48,589 nt of DNA from Frankiales bacterium (lineage in GTDB: Bacteria > Actinomycetota > Actinomycetes > JAFAQI01). Position 1 is the stretch's first letter. The number at the start of each line of letters is the position of its first letter. The stretch lies in the NCBI GenBank assembly GCA_025980325.1, contig JAICXQ010000012.1:1-48589 (forward strand). The letters run 5' to 3'. Made by a program: the position numbers and the translations under genes. Under the pieces are notes generated by a model, which was not told where the DNA came from, searched no databases, and was given only the letters and a program-made list of their open reading frames with translations. Below, one piece after another: positions 18,104 to 26,943 of this stretch.

Positions 18104-18766
18104 GTGAACATCCCGGAGCGGCTCGCGGCCGAGGCGCGGCGCGACGGCGCGCGGCCGTTCCTGACCTGGTACGACGACGCGACCGGCGAGCGGATCGAGT
18201 TGTCGGTCGCGACGCTCGTGAACTGGGCGGTGAAGACGGCGAACTCGCTGTCGTCCGAGTACGCGCTGGAGCCGGGCGATGCGGTGCGGCTGTCGCCGTC
18301 GGCTCACTGGCTGTCGTTCGTCGTCGCCCTCGGCGCGTGGACGATGGGCGCGCGCCTCGATCTCGACGACCGCGATCACGTGGCCGTGTCGTTGCCCGGC
18401 GATCCGGCCGAGTTCACCGCGGCGGTGCTGCCGCAGCCGGACGCGCTGATGACCGGGCCGGTGTCGCCGGTCGCGGCGGCACTGCGTCTCAGCGGACGGA
18501 CGTGGGCTGCCGATGCTCTTGCCGCCGCGGCGCAACGAGCCGCGGCGATGCACGACGTCAGGCCCTGCGCGCGGATCCTCTCGACCGTCGCACTCGACTC
18601 CCTCGTCGGGATGGACGCGAGCTTGCTCGTCCCACTGGTCGCCGCCGGGTCGGTGGTGTTCGTCGCGAACCCCGACCCGGATCGGCTCGCCGATCGCGCC
18701 CGGATGGAGCGGGTGACCTTGACCGCCGGCTGCGCCGTGCCCGACCTGCCGCGACTCGACGCCTAG
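18104..18766 (+). CDS. TIGR03089 family protein (actinobacterial AMP-binding-like)
   Basis: The function is unknown. The 220 residues resemble the N-terminal part of AMP-binding (acyl-CoA synthetase-like) enzymes, for example the opening [17 protein letters not shown] and [14 protein letters not shown]. The P-loop TSGSTG-type motif and the C-terminal adenylation subdomain are absent, so adenylation is unlikely. TIGR03089 proteins are, from memory, single-copy and restricted to Actinobacteria; the mycobacterial member is Rv3268, near genes also found here. The GTG at 18104 has no clear Shine-Dalgarno sequence. The stop shares a CTAG with the convergent scoB stop. Confidence 0.85.
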   Translation: MNIPERLAAEARRDGARPFLTWYDDATGERIELSVATLVNWAVKTANSLSSEYALEPGDAVRLSPSAHWLSFVVALGAWTMGARLDLDDRDHVAVSLPGDPAEFTAAVLPQPDALMTGPVSPVAAALRLSGRTWAADALAAAAQRAAAMHDVRPCARILSTVALDSLVGMDASLLVPLVAAGSVVFVANPDPDRLADRARMERVTLTAGCAVPDLPRLDA

Positions 18767-19431
18767 GTCAGCGCGCCGAGCGACATCACCTTTGGTTCGG
18801 CCGGCACTTCGAGCGGTGGCTCGGTCGCGGCGCGGACGTCGTCGACGGTCACGCCTGGCGCCACTTCACTTAACACGAGGCCGGCCGACGTGACATCGAT
18901 GACGGCGAGGTCGCTGACGATGCGCTGCACGACGCCGCGGCCGGTCAGCGGCAGCGAGCATTCGCGCACGATCTTCGGGCTGCCGTCCTTCGCGACGTGC
19001 TCCATCAGCACGATGACTTTCTTCGCGCCGTGGACGAGATCCATCGCGCCGCCCATCCCTTTGATCATCTTGCCGGGAATGGTCCAGTTGGCGAGATCAC
19101 CGGCGACCGAGACCTGCATCGCGCCGAGGATCGCGGCGTCGATATGTCCGCCGCGGATCATCGCGAACGACGTCGCCGAGTCGAAGAACGACGAGCCCTT
19201 CAATACCGTGACCGTTTCCTTGCCGGCGTTGATGAGGTCGGGATCCTCCTCGCCCTCGTACGGGTACGGCCCGACGCCGAGGATGCCGTTTTCGCTTTGC
19301 AGCACAACGGAAACGCCCGCCGGCAGGTAGTTCGGCACGAGTGTCGGCAGGCCGATGCCGAGGTTGACGTACGCGCCGTCGGTGAGCTCGAGCGCGGCGC
19401 GTGCGGCCATCTGTTCGCGGGTCAACGTCAT
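18763..19431 (-). CDS. scoB: 3-oxoacid CoA-transferase subunit B
   Basis: Together with ScoA this transfers CoA from succinyl-CoA to acetoacetate, allowing ketone-body or leucine-derived acetoacetate to be used. The catalytic glutamate lies in [12 protein letters not shown] near residue 49. [14 protein letters not shown] near residue 22 and [13 protein letters not shown] near residue 128 are typical of subunit B. Length is 222 residues, normal for the small subunit. ATG at 19431 overlaps the scoA stop by one base (TGATG), so translation is coupled. The gene pairs functionally with the HMG-CoA lyase at 38.5 kb, which produces acetoacetate. Confidence 0.94.
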   Translation of the reverse strand: MTLTREQMAARAALELTDGAYVNLGIGLPTLVPNYLPAGVSVVLQSENGILGVGPYPYEGEEDPDLINAGKETVTVLKGSSFFDSATSFAMIRGGHIDAAILGAMQVSVAGDLANWTIPGKMIKGMGGAMDLVHGAKKVIVLMEHVAKDGSPKIVRECSLPLTGRGVVQRIVSDLAVIDVTSAGLVLSEVAPGVTVDDVRAATEPPLEVPAEPKVMSLGALT

Positions 19432-20192
19432 CACGCACCTGCCCGCGGTCGTACCGTGCGTCGTTCGATCCGCTTCTGTTCGTCCGGCACCGGTACGACG
19501 CGCTGCACGAACACCCCGGGCAGATGGATCGCGTCGGGATCGATGTCGCCGGCTTCGACGACCTCTTCGACTTCGGCGATCGTGATCCGGCCGGCCATCG
19601 CGCACAACGGGTTGAAGTTGCGCGCGCTCTCGTGGAAGACCAGGTTGCCGTGCCGGTCGGCGACCCGCGCGTGCACGAGACCGAAGTCGGTCGTGATCGC
19701 CTGCTCGAGGACATAGTCGCGACCCGCGAACGAGCGCACTTCTTTCGGCGGGCTCGCGACCGCGACCGAGCCGTCGGAGTCGTAGCGCCAGGGCAGCCCG
19801 CCTTCGCTGATCTGCGTGCCGACGCCGGTCGCGGTGAAGAACGCAGCGATGCCGGACCCGCCCGCGCGCAACCGCTCCGCGAGCGTGCCCTGCGGGGTGA
19901 GCTCGAGCTCCAGTTCGCCGGCGAGGTACTGCCGGGCGAACTCCTTGTTCTCGCCGACGTACGACGACGTCATCCGCGAGATCCGCTTGGCGAACAAGAG
20001 GATCCCGAGACCCCACTCGTCGACGCCGCAGTTGTTCGACACCACGGAGAGGTTGTCGACGCCGGCGTCGAACACGGCCTGGATGAGTACCGAGGGAATG
20101 CCGCACAGACCGAAGCCGCCGACCGCGAGCGAAGCGCCCGACGGGATGTCGGCGACGGCGTCAGCGGCGCTGCTGACAATCTTGTCGATCAC
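19431..20192 (-). CDS. scoA: 3-oxoacid CoA-transferase subunit A
   Basis: This is the partner of ScoB in succinyl-CoA:acetoacetate CoA transfer. The CoA-binding glycine-rich stretch [10 protein letters not shown] is at residues 24-33, followed by [12 protein letters not shown] and [12 protein letters not shown], which are diagnostic of subunit A. Length is 253 residues. The GTG start at 20192 has TATGGT exactly 7 nt upstream and no ribosome binding site, so the transcript is probably leaderless. The gene diverges from the methyltransferase gene with only 17 bp between start codons. Confidence 0.94.
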   Translation of the reverse strand: MIDKIVSSAADAVADIPSGASLAVGGFGLCGIPSVLIQAVFDAGVDNLSVVSNNCGVDEWGLGILLFAKRISRMTSSYVGENKEFARQYLAGELELELTPQGTLAERLRAGGSGIAAFFTATGVGTQISEGGLPWRYDSDGSVAVASPPKEVRSFAGRDYVLEQAITTDFGLVHARVADRHGNLVFHESARNFNPLCAMAGRITIAEVEEVVEAGDIDPDAIHLPGVFVQRVVPVPDEQKRIERRTVRPRAGA

Positions 20193-20199
20193 GCGCTAG

Positions 20200-20205
20200 A
20201 CCATA
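20200..20205 (-). promoter_or_regulatory. -10 box of leaderless scoA-scoB operon
   Basis: TATGGT on the reverse strand is followed by 7 nt and then the scoA GTG. The intergenic space is 17 bp, so this box lies almost against the divergent methyltransferase start. Confidence 0.5.
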
Positions 20206-20209
20206 AGAC

Positions 20210-20893
20210 ATGCCTGACGACGTCGTGGCCCGACAGTTGGCGTACTACCGCGCGCGGGCCGGCGAGTACGACGCGACGAGCTACGGCGAGACGCCGCGGA
20301 TGCGCGACACGATCGCCGGCGTCGTCGCCGAGATGCATATCGACGGCGACGTCCTGGAGCTGGCCGGCGGCACGGGCGCCTGGACCGTGGAGATCGCGCG
20401 GGTCGCACGGTCGGTCACGTACGTCGACGGCGCACCGGAGATGGCAGCGATCGCGCGGGCGAAGGTCGACGACCCCGCGGTGACGTTCGAGATCGCGGAC
20501 TTGTTCTCGTACCGGCCGTCGCGGCGTTTCGACGTCGTGTTCTTCGCGGCGTGGATGTCGCACGTGCCGGACTCGCGCTTCGACGACTTCTGGGCGGTCG
20601 TCGACGACTGCCTCGCGCCGGATGGCCGTGTGCTGTTCCTCGACGAGTCGCCGGCCCGCGCGCATTTCGAGCCGGCGCCGTTCGACACCGACGACGGCCC
20701 GCTCGCGACCCGCACCCTGTCCGACGGCTCACAACACGTGATCGTCAAGAGGTTCTGGGAGCCACGTGCACTCGAAGCGCGCCTTGCTGCGATCGGGTGG
20801 AGTGCGACCGTGACGCCGACCGTGCACGATTGGTACGTCGGCGAAGCGCGGCGCGCGAGCGCGCGGCGTATCGATCAACCGGGCCAGGGATAG
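20210..20893 (+). CDS. Class I SAM-dependent methyltransferase
   Basis: The enzyme has a Rossmann-type methyltransferase fold of 227 residues. Motif I is VLELAGGTGAWT near residue 48, the acidic residue ending strand beta2 is in VTYVDGAPEM near 71, and motif post-I is ADLFSY near 96. The substrate is not evident. It is not an obvious MenG/UbiE despite the menaquinone genes nearby, because the UbiE signatures are not visible. ATG at 20210 is 17 bp from scoA and has no Shine-Dalgarno sequence. The 3' end overlaps the convergent secreted-protein gene by 19 bp. Confidence 0.87.
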   Translation: MPDDVVARQLAYYRARAGEYDATSYGETPRMRDTIAGVVAEMHIDGDVLELAGGTGAWTVEIARVARSVTYVDGAPEMAAIARAKVDDPAVTFEIADLFSYRPSRRFDVVFFAAWMSHVPDSRFDDFWAVVDDCLAPDGRVLFLDESPARAHFEPAPFDTDDGPLATRTLSDGSQHVIVKRFWEPRALEARLAAIGWSATVTPTVHDWYVGEARRASARRIDQPGQG

Positions 20894-22002
20894 GCACCGA
20901 GCGCGGTCCATTGCGGCGTGCGCGCCTCGCTGTAGACGTACAGGCTCGCGCCGATCGCACCCGCGCGCTTGCCGGCGTCGAGGAAGCGCCAGATCTCGCG
21001 CGCCGACGGCAGGCCGCGTCGCCCGCCTTCGGACGCCATGTCGTACGACTGGCCGATGAGGTGCACCGGGCGCAGCTTCGCGAGTTCACGCACCGACTGG
21101 ATCGCCAACGCGCCGGGCTCGCTGCACGACCAGTAGACCATCGGCGCGAACACGTCGACGTACGGCGCTTCGGCGCGATAGGGGTAGGTGCGCAGTTGGT
21201 ACGGCGTCGGTCGCATGACGGTCGCGATCACCGGCAGGTTGCCGGCCGCCTTGCGGACGCGCGAGAGGTAGACGGCGATGCGCGGCGGGGCGTTGAAGGT
21301 GCCTTCGTTGATGGTCTCGATGTCGGGGCTGAAGCCGTCGATGTGCTGGCCGCCGAACGTGCCGGTGATCGCGGCGGTGGCGCGCTTTACGTCGGCGAGC
21401 GGATCGGACAGCGCCGGGAAGTCCCACGCGATGACGGCCAGTCCGGCGGCGTGCGCCGGCGGCAGCAACGCGTCGAGGAACTTCGTGCCGTACCACCCTT
21501 GCTTCGACCCGCCGGTGCGGATCCAGAGCTGGCGCAGCCCGGCCGCCTTGGCCTGCGCGACGACCTTGGCGGCGTCGAGCGTGCTGTCCGGCCAGATGGT
21601 CAGCCACATGCCCTTGCCGGTGACGGCGCGCAGGTCGACGTGGCGCGTGCGCGCGATCGCGACCGGCGCGGGCAGCTTCGCGGTGGCGACGGTCGGTGTC
21701 GGCGGGTGGAACGGCGGGCCGGGCGGCAGCGGTCGCGGCGGGCACCCGGTCGGGTACGCCGGCGGGGCTGGGATCGGGTAGAGCGGCCGGGCTTTGGTCG
21801 CGGCCGGCTTGGGCTTCGGCTTCGGTCGCGGGATGGGTGTCGCGGTGCGCGTCTGGGAAGGCGTCGGTGTCGGCGTCGCTATCGCCGCTTGCCGCGCCGC
21901 CGGGCGGCTCGCGTCACTGCCGGTGGACGCCATCGCGACCCCGATGCCGGTCGCGACAACGCACGCCGTGGCAGCGGCGATCCACCGGTCGGCACGGGCC
22001 AT
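20875..22002 (-). CDS. Secreted glycoside-hydrolase-like protein with proline-rich linker
   Basis: The function is not established. The N-terminus (MARADRWIAAATACVVATG) is a signal peptide or membrane anchor. A linker at about residues 45-110 is rich in Pro, Lys and Thr, including alternating PKPKPKP. The C-terminal 250 residues look like a TIM barrel of the glycoside-hydrolase type: ADVKRATAAI, HIDGFSPDIETI and VDVFAPMVYWS are strand-like, with acidic residues in DGFSPDIE as possible catalytic groups. ATG at 22002 was chosen over the GTG at 22065 because it places the signal sequence at the N-terminus. It could process a cell-wall or exported polysaccharide. Confidence 0.75.
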   Translation of the reverse strand: MARADRWIAAATACVVATGIGVAMASTGSDASRPAARQAAIATPTPTPSQTRTATPIPRPKPKPKPAATKARPLYPIPAPPAYPTGCPPRPLPPGPPFHPPTPTVATAKLPAPVAIARTRHVDLRAVTGKGMWLTIWPDSTLDAAKVVAQAKAAGLRQLWIRTGGSKQGWYGTKFLDALLPPAHAAGLAVIAWDFPALSDPLADVKRATAAITGTFGGQHIDGFSPDIETINEGTFNAPPRIAVYLSRVRKAAGNLPVIATVMRPTPYQLRTYPYRAEAPYVDVFAPMVYWSCSEPGALAIQSVRELAKLRPVHLIGQSYDMASEGGRRGLPSAREIWRFLDAGKRAGAIGASLYVYSEARTPQWTALGAYPWPG

Positions 22003-22065
22003 GAATCGAGTGTGCGTCACCGATCCCGTCGAGTGTGACGAAACGTGTCTTTTCGTCCGCCTCAC

Positions 22066-23235
22066 TTACCTCACCGGGTTGGTCTTGAACAGGTTTCGGG
22101 CCATCACCAGCCGCTGGATCTGGTTCGTGCCTTCGTAGATCTGGGTGATCTTGGCGTCCCGCATCATCCGCTCGAGCGGGTAGTCGCGCGTGTACCCGTA
22201 CCCGCCGAGCAGCTGGACGCCGTTGGTCGTGACCTCCATCGCGACGTCGCTCGCGAAGCACTTGGCGGCTGCGGACATGAACGTGAGGTTCGGGTCCAGC
22301 CGCTCCGATGCCGCCGCCGCGGTGTAGATCAGCGCCCGCGCCGCTTCGGTCTTCATCGCCATGTCGGCGAGCATGAACGACACGCCCTGAAACTCCGCGA
22401 TCGGCTTGCCGAACTGCTTGCGTTCCTGCACGTAGCGCAGGCAGTAGTCGACCGCGCCTTGCGCGACACCGAGCGCCTGCGCGCCGATCGTCAGCCGGGT
22501 GTGATCCAACGTCGCCAGCGCGGTCTTGAAGCCGGTGCCGGGTTCGCCGATCATCCGGTCGGCCGGGATGCGCACGTTGTCGAGGTAGACCTCGCGGGTC
22601 GGCGATCCCTTGATGCCCATCTTCTTCTCCGGCGCGCCGAACGACACGCCCTCGTCGGACTTCTCGACCACGAACGCGGAGATGCCGCGCGACCCGGCGT
22701 CGGGATCGGTGACCGCCATGACCGTGTAGCACTCGGACTCGCCCGCGTTGGTGATCCAGCGCTTGACGCCGTTGAGCACGTACGAGTCGCCGTCGCGGAC
22801 CGCGCGCGTCTTCATGCCGGCGGCGTCGCTGCCCGCCTCCGGTTCGGACAGCGCGTAGCTGAACATCACCTCGCCGCTCGCCAGCCGGGGCAGGTAGCGC
22901 TGCTTCAACTCCTCCGAACCGGACAGCAGCAGGCCCATCGTGCCGAGCTTGTTCACCGCCGGGATGAGCGACGACGCGCAACACGCGCGCGCGATCTCCT
23001 CGATGACGATCGCGGAGGCGATCGCGTCGGCACCGACGCCGCCGTACTGCTCCGGCACGTGCACCGCGTGCAGATCCGCGGCGACGAGCGCATCGAGAAC
23101 GTCGTAGGGGAACTGCGCGGTCTCGTCGATCTCGGCCGCGCGCGGGGCAATCTTGTCGTCCGCGAGCTGCCGTACGGTCTTGCGGAGCAGCTGATGCTCT
23201 TCGGGCAAAGTGAAGGTGTCGAACGTCGGATTCAC
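22066..23235 (-). CDS. fadE25: Acyl-CoA dehydrogenase, FadE25 type
   Basis: This flavoenzyme is predicted to oxidise acyl-CoA to trans-2-enoyl-CoA. FAD and substrate signatures SYALSEPEAGSD (near residue 123) and KRWITNAG (near 156) are present, and the catalytic glutamate is in YEGTNQIQR (near 369). Length is 389 residues. The closest remembered relative by synteny is mycobacterial FadE25 (Rv3274c), next to purE-purK; here purEK lie 10 kb away. The GTG at 23235 has TAGAAT 6 nt upstream, so it may be leaderless, and it diverges from ugd over 34 bp. Confidence 0.93.
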   Translation of the reverse strand: MNPTFDTFTLPEEHQLLRKTVRQLADDKIAPRAAEIDETAQFPYDVLDALVAADLHAVHVPEQYGGVGADAIASAIVIEEIARACCASSLIPAVNKLGTMGLLLSGSEELKQRYLPRLASGEVMFSYALSEPEAGSDAAGMKTRAVRDGDSYVLNGVKRWITNAGESECYTVMAVTDPDAGSRGISAFVVEKSDEGVSFGAPEKKMGIKGSPTREVYLDNVRIPADRMIGEPGTGFKTALATLDHTRLTIGAQALGVAQGAVDYCLRYVQERKQFGKPIAEFQGVSFMLADMAMKTEAARALIYTAAAASERLDPNLTFMSAAAKCFASDVAMEVTTNGVQLLGGYGYTRDYPLERMMRDAKITQIYEGTNQIQRLVMARNLFKTNPVR

Positions 23236-23241
23236 CCGCCG

Positions 23242-23247
23242 ATTCTA
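23242..23247 (-). promoter_or_regulatory. -10 box of leaderless fadE25
   Basis: TAGAAT on the reverse strand ends 6 nt before the GTG. The opposed ugd -10 box begins only 10 bp away, so the two polymerases would compete for the same 34 bp. Confidence 0.45.
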
Positions 23248-23256
23248 GGGTTTCTC

Positions 23257-23262
23257 TAGTCT
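23257..23262 (+). promoter_or_regulatory. -10 box of leaderless ugd
   Basis: TAGTCT is followed by 7 nt and the ugd GTG at 23270, with no Shine-Dalgarno sequence between. Confidence 0.5.
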
Positions 23263-23269
23263 TTACGGC

Positions 23270-24574
23270 GTGCCCCGACCGAAGCTCTCAGTCATCGGCC
23301 TCGGCTATCTCGGGGCGACCCACGCGATCTGCATGGCCGACCTCGGCTACGACGTCGTCGGCGTCGACATCGACGCGGCGAGGATCGACGCGCTGACCAA
23401 CGGCACCCTGCCGTTCTTCGAACCCGGACTCGACGAGCTGCTCGGCAAGGTGCTGCCCACCGGACGGTTGCGGTTCACGACGTCGTACGACGAGATCGCC
23501 GACGCGGACGTCCACTTCCTCTGCGTCGGCACGCCGCAACGCAAGGGCGAGTACGCCGCGGACACCAGCCAGATCGACGCCGCGGTCGGCAGCCTCGCCA
23601 CGCACGTGCGCCGGTCCTGCACCCTCGTCGGCAAGTCCACGGTGCCGGTCGGTACGGCCGAACGCATTGCCGAGCACTTCGCGACGCAAGACGTCGAGCT
23701 GGTGTGGAATCCCGAGTTCCTGCGCGAAGGCTGGGCGATCGAGGACACCCTGCACCCGGACCGGTTGGTCTTCGGGGTCGCCTCGCCACGTGGCGAGGCC
23801 GCGATGCGCGAGGTGTTCGCGCCGATCATCGACAGCGGCGTACCCGTCGTCGTCACCGACATCGCCACCGCGCAACTGGTCAAGGTCGCGGCGAACGCGT
23901 TCCTGGCCACGAAGATCTCGTTCATCAACGCGATGGCCGAGGTGTGCGAAGTCGTGCACGCCGACGTGAAGAAACTGTCCGAGGCCCTCTCGTACGACGA
24001 ACGGATCGGCGGTCGTTTCCTGCACGCGGGACTCGGGTTCGGCGGCGGCTGCCTGCCGAAGGACATCCGCGCATTCATGGCCCGGGCCGGCGAGCTCGGC
24101 GTCGACCAGGCGCTGACGTTCCTGACCGAGGTCGACGCGATCAACCAGCGCCGGCGCGCGCGCATGGTCGACCTGACCCGCGAGCTGCTGGCCGACTCGC
24201 TGTCCGGCCGCCGCATCGGCATCCTCGGCGCCGCGTTCAAGCCGCACAGCGACGACATCCGCGACTCGCCCGCGCTCGACGTCGCGAGCCGGCTGCACCG
24301 GGCCGGCGCGCACGTGACGGTGTACGACCCGGCGGCATTGGCGAACGCGCGACGCGACTACCCGGCGCTTGCGTACGCCGAGTCCGCGGTCGAGGCCGCG
24401 ACCGGAGCCGACGCCGTGCTGCACCTCACCGAGTGGCCGGAGTTCCGGCAGATGGAGCCGGCGGTGCTCGGCGACGTGGTTCGCCGCCGCAACGTCGTCG
24501 ACGGCCGTAACGCGCTCGACCCGGAGCGCTGGCGCGCGGCCGGCTGGCACTACCGCGCCCTCGGCCGGCCGTAG
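23270..24574 (+). CDS. ugd: UDP-glucose 6-dehydrogenase
   Basis: The enzyme oxidises UDP-glucose to UDP-glucuronate with two NAD+, supplying uronic acid for envelope or capsular polysaccharides. The NAD-binding loop GLGYLGATHA starts at residue 10. The catalytic cysteine is C261 in GFGGGCLPKD, and the substrate-binding NAFLATKISFIN stretch is near residue 208. Length is 434 residues, normal for the family. The GTG start at 23270 is supported by a -10 box at leaderless spacing. UDP-N-acetylmannosamine dehydrogenases are related, but the overall pattern favours UDP-glucose. Confidence 0.94.
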   Translation: MPRPKLSVIGLGYLGATHAICMADLGYDVVGVDIDAARIDALTNGTLPFFEPGLDELLGKVLPTGRLRFTTSYDEIADADVHFLCVGTPQRKGEYAADTSQIDAAVGSLATHVRRSCTLVGKSTVPVGTAERIAEHFATQDVELVWNPEFLREGWAIEDTLHPDRLVFGVASPRGEAAMREVFAPIIDSGVPVVVTDIATAQLVKVAANAFLATKISFINAMAEVCEVVHADVKKLSEALSYDERIGGRFLHAGLGFGGGCLPKDIRAFMARAGELGVDQALTFLTEVDAINQRRRARMVDLTRELLADSLSGRRIGILGAAFKPHSDDIRDSPALDVASRLHRAGAHVTVYDPAALANARRDYPALAYAESAVEAATGADAVLHLTEWPEFRQMEPAVLGDVVRRRNVVDGRNALDPERWRAAGWHYRALGRP

Positions 24575-24583
24575 CGAAAACCG

Positions 24584-24602
24584 GCTCAATCCGGACTTGA
24601 GC
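24584..24602 (+). terminator. Small hairpin after ugd
   Basis: GCTCAA at 24584-24589 pairs with TTGAGC at 24597-24602 about 10 bp after the ugd stop. The stem is short and has no T-run, so termination is only a possibility. Confidence 0.25.
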
Positions 24603-24695
24603 ACCCGCTCGGCGGTGTCCGGCTTCCACCGCTTGGCGCATCAACGCGGCACTCGTACCGGCCGACCTCATGAGTGCAGCCACGAAGGAGCAGTG

Positions 24696-24851
24696 ATGCG
24701 GGAGGACGGGCACATGTTGATGAGGTTGCTCACCGAGCGGGTGCCGGTGACGCTGCTGCTCGACCTGCTCGCGCCGCCGGACGCCGAGGAGCTCTATCGG
24801 ACCGAGGGCGGCAGCGACTGGCGGCTGCGCGCGGAGCCCGCCGCGATATAG
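24696..24851 (+). CDS. Small conserved-looking protein of 51 residues
   Basis: The function is unknown. A strong GAAGGAG lies 5 nt before the ATG at 24696, so translation is likely. The protein begins MREDGHMLMRLLTERVPVTLLL and has an acidic centre (PPDAEELYRTEGG); it has no signal peptide, cysteines or clear membrane span. Its last 58 bp overlap the 3' end of the convergent menE gene, so the two transcripts would be antisense. I have an unverified impression that similar short proteins occur in other actinobacteria. Confidence 0.6.
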   Translation: MREDGHMLMRLLTERVPVTLLLDLLAPPDAEELYRTEGGSDWRLRAEPAAI

Positions 24852-25996
24852 GCGAGCTCGCGAATCGCGGCGCGATCCGGCTTCCCGCTCGCGAGCGCCG
24901 GCAACGCGCCGACGGCGACGACGTGTCGCGGCAACGCGGCCGCCGGCAATCGTTCGTCGCACCATGCACGCGCGTCCGCGACCGACAGTGCCGGCGAGTC
25001 CTTCGCGAGCACCACGACGGCCGCGACGGCCTGCCCCCACTCGTCGTCCGGTACGCCGACGACGGCGACATCGCTGACCGACGGATGCGCTCCGAGCGCC
25101 GCGGCGACGGCCGACGGGTCGACGTTCTCACCGCCGGTCACGATCACGTCGTCGAGCCGGCCCACGACCTCCAACGTCCCGTCGTCCTCGCGGATCCGGC
25201 CGCGGTCGGCCGTCCGCAGCCAACCGCCGACCAGAGCCTCGGCCGTGAGCTCCGGCCGCAGCCGGTAGCCGCTGGTCACGACCGGACCGCGCAGCCAGAT
25301 CCGCTGCTCGCCGTCGACCCGTACCTCGACCCCGTCGAGCGGACGCCCGTCGTACACGCAGCCGCCGCAGGTCTCGCTCATCCCGTACGTCGTGACGACG
25401 TTCGCGCCGCCCGCTCGCGCGCGGTCGACCAGGCCGGGCGGGGCGGCCGCGCCGCCGAGCAGGACGGCCCGGAAACGGCTCAGGTCGACGGCCGCGTCGA
25501 GCAACCGGCGCAGTTGCGTCGGCACCAACGACGTGACGGTCGCGTCGCGTTCGGCGGCGAATGCGCCGACGTCGAATCGGGGCAGCACCCGCAGCCCGGC
25601 GCCACCGAGGCGGGCTCGCAGCAGCACTTGTAAGCCGGCGATGTGATGCCACGGCAGGCACGAGAGCCAGACGTCGCCGGCGGTCAGACCGAGCCGGTCG
25701 ATCGTCGCGCGGGCCGACGCCGCCAGCGCCGCGGCCGAGAGCTGCACTCCTTTGGGTAGGCCGGTCGAGCCGGACGTGGCGATGACCAGCGCGACCCGGT
25801 CGCCGTCAGCAGGGTCGTCGACCGGCAGGTCCGGGCGCAGCTCGTCCTCGATCCGCCGGCGCGCCGGCGCGGGCATCCCCGGATCGAGCGGCAGCACGGC
25901 GTCGCCGGCGGCCCAGGCCGCGTCGAGCGCCTCGGCGAACCCGTCACCGGGCGGCATGGCGAGGGCGACGAGGCGGCGGCCGGACCCGACTGGCAC
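24794..25996 (-). CDS. menE: o-Succinylbenzoate-CoA ligase (AMP-binding)
   Basis: MenE activates o-succinylbenzoate to its CoA ester in menaquinone synthesis. The AMP-binding P-loop is TSGSTGLPKG (near residue 77), the adenine-site motif is TYGMSETCGG (near 205), the hinge region is GRLDDVIVTGGENV (near 280), and the catalytic lysine is in ASGKPDRAA (near 372). The 400 residues are compact, as in actinobacterial MenE. GTG at 25996 was chosen because an earlier strand (RRLVALAMPPGDG) is then included; ATG at 25957 is an alternative. It diverges from menA by 42 bp, and its 3' end overlaps the small gene on the other strand. Confidence 0.93.
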   Translation of the reverse strand: MPVGSGRRLVALAMPPGDGFAEALDAAWAAGDAVLPLDPGMPAPARRRIEDELRPDLPVDDPADGDRVALVIATSGSTGLPKGVQLSAAALAASARATIDRLGLTAGDVWLSCLPWHHIAGLQVLLRARLGGAGLRVLPRFDVGAFAAERDATVTSLVPTQLRRLLDAAVDLSRFRAVLLGGAAAPPGLVDRARAGGANVVTTYGMSETCGGCVYDGRPLDGVEVRVDGEQRIWLRGPVVTSGYRLRPELTAEALVGGWLRTADRGRIREDDGTLEVVGRLDDVIVTGGENVDPSAVAAALGAHPSVSDVAVVGVPDDEWGQAVAAVVVLAKDSPALSVADARAWCDERLPAAALPRHVVAVGALPALASGKPDRAAIRELAYIAAGSARSRQSLPPSVR

Positions 25997-26038
25997 CCTT
26001 AGAGGTAAGCATCTCGACAGGGCTAAGGAGGGGACCGC

Positions 26039-26923
26039 GTGGCCCGGCCCGGACGACTGTGGGTCGAAGCGGCGCGCCCGCGAACGCTGCCCGCCTCCGC
26101 CGCACCTGTGCTCGTCGGCACCGCCGCCGGCGCGGTCGGCGGCGGCCTGGTCTGGTCGCGCTTCCTGCTCGCGTTGGTGGTCGCGGTCAGCGTGCAGGTC
26201 GCGGTCAACTACGCCAACGACTACTTCGACGGCGTGCGCGGCGTCGACACGGTCACCCGGGCCGGCCCGCGCCGCGCGGTCGCGAGCGGGATGGTGCCGC
26301 CGCGGCACATGCTCGCGGCGGTGTTCGTCGCGATCGGTGTCGCCGCGATCGCCGGCGTGGTGCTGGCGGCGATGGTCAGCTGGTGGCTGCTGTTGATCGG
26401 GCTCGGCTCGTTCATCGCGTTGCTCGGCTACAGCGGCGGGCCGCGGCCGTACGCATCGGCCGGTCTCGGCGAGATCTTCGTGTTCCTGTTCTTCGGCTTG
26501 GTGGCGACGGCCGGCTCGGCGTACGTGCAGCACCGGCATATCCCGGCGGCGGGCTGGGTCGCGGCGACCGCGACCGGGCTGCTCGCGGTCGCGATCCTCG
26601 TCGTGAACAACCTGCGCGACGTGCCGACCGATGCGGTCGCGGGCAAGCGCACCCTCGCGGTCCGGATCGGAGAGTCGCGCACCCGCGCACTGTTCGTCGC
26701 CCTTGTCGGTGTCGGCCTGTTGCTCGCCGTCGTCGGGGTACCGCTGGCCGCCCGCTCGGCCTGGCCGTTGCTCGCCTTGCTGGCCGTGCCGCTCGCCCGC
26801 GAGCCGGTCGACGCGGTCCGCGGGGGCGGCGTCGGTCGCGCGCTGATCCCGGCGCTCGGCGGCATCGGCCGGCTCGAGCTCGCGGTCGCCGTACTGCTGG
26901 CCGCGGGCCTGCTGCTGTCGTGA
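26039..26923 (+). CDS. menA: 1,4-Dihydroxy-2-naphthoate polyprenyltransferase
   Basis: MenA attaches the isoprenoid tail to DHNA, giving demethylmenaquinone, in the cytoplasmic membrane. The first aspartate-rich motif is NDYFDGVRGVD near residue 60, and the second is NNLRDVPTDAVAGKRT near 190. About eight hydrophobic segments span the 294 residues, as in UbiA-type prenyltransferases. GTG at 26039 has an excellent AAGGAGG just upstream. Its last codons and stop belong to an 18-bp tandem duplication, and menC starts on the overlapping GTGA. Confidence 0.96.
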   Translation: MARPGRLWVEAARPRTLPASAAPVLVGTAAGAVGGGLVWSRFLLALVVAVSVQVAVNYANDYFDGVRGVDTVTRAGPRRAVASGMVPPRHMLAAVFVAIGVAAIAGVVLAAMVSWWLLLIGLGSFIALLGYSGGPRPYASAGLGEIFVFLFFGLVATAGSAYVQHRHIPAAGWVAATATGLLAVAILVVNNLRDVPTDAVAGKRTLAVRIGESRTRALFVALVGVGLLLAVVGVPLAARSAWPLLALLAVPLAREPVDAVRGGGVGRALIPALGGIGRLELAVAVLLAAGLLLS

Positions 26924-26943
26924 CGCCTGCTGCTGTCGTGACG
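26908..26943 (+). repeat. Perfect 18-bp tandem duplication at the menA/menC junction
   Basis: cctgctgctgtcgtgacg occurs twice in direct succession (26908-26925 and 26926-26943). Each copy contains a GTGA. The first supplies the menA stop and an overlapping menC GTG; the second supplies another in-frame GTG at 26938. Confidence 0.95.

Noticed and set aside
20210-20893. The methyltransferase as MenG, completing menaquinone synthesis
   Set aside because: The UbiE/MenG signatures are not visible, and the gene is not in the men cluster.
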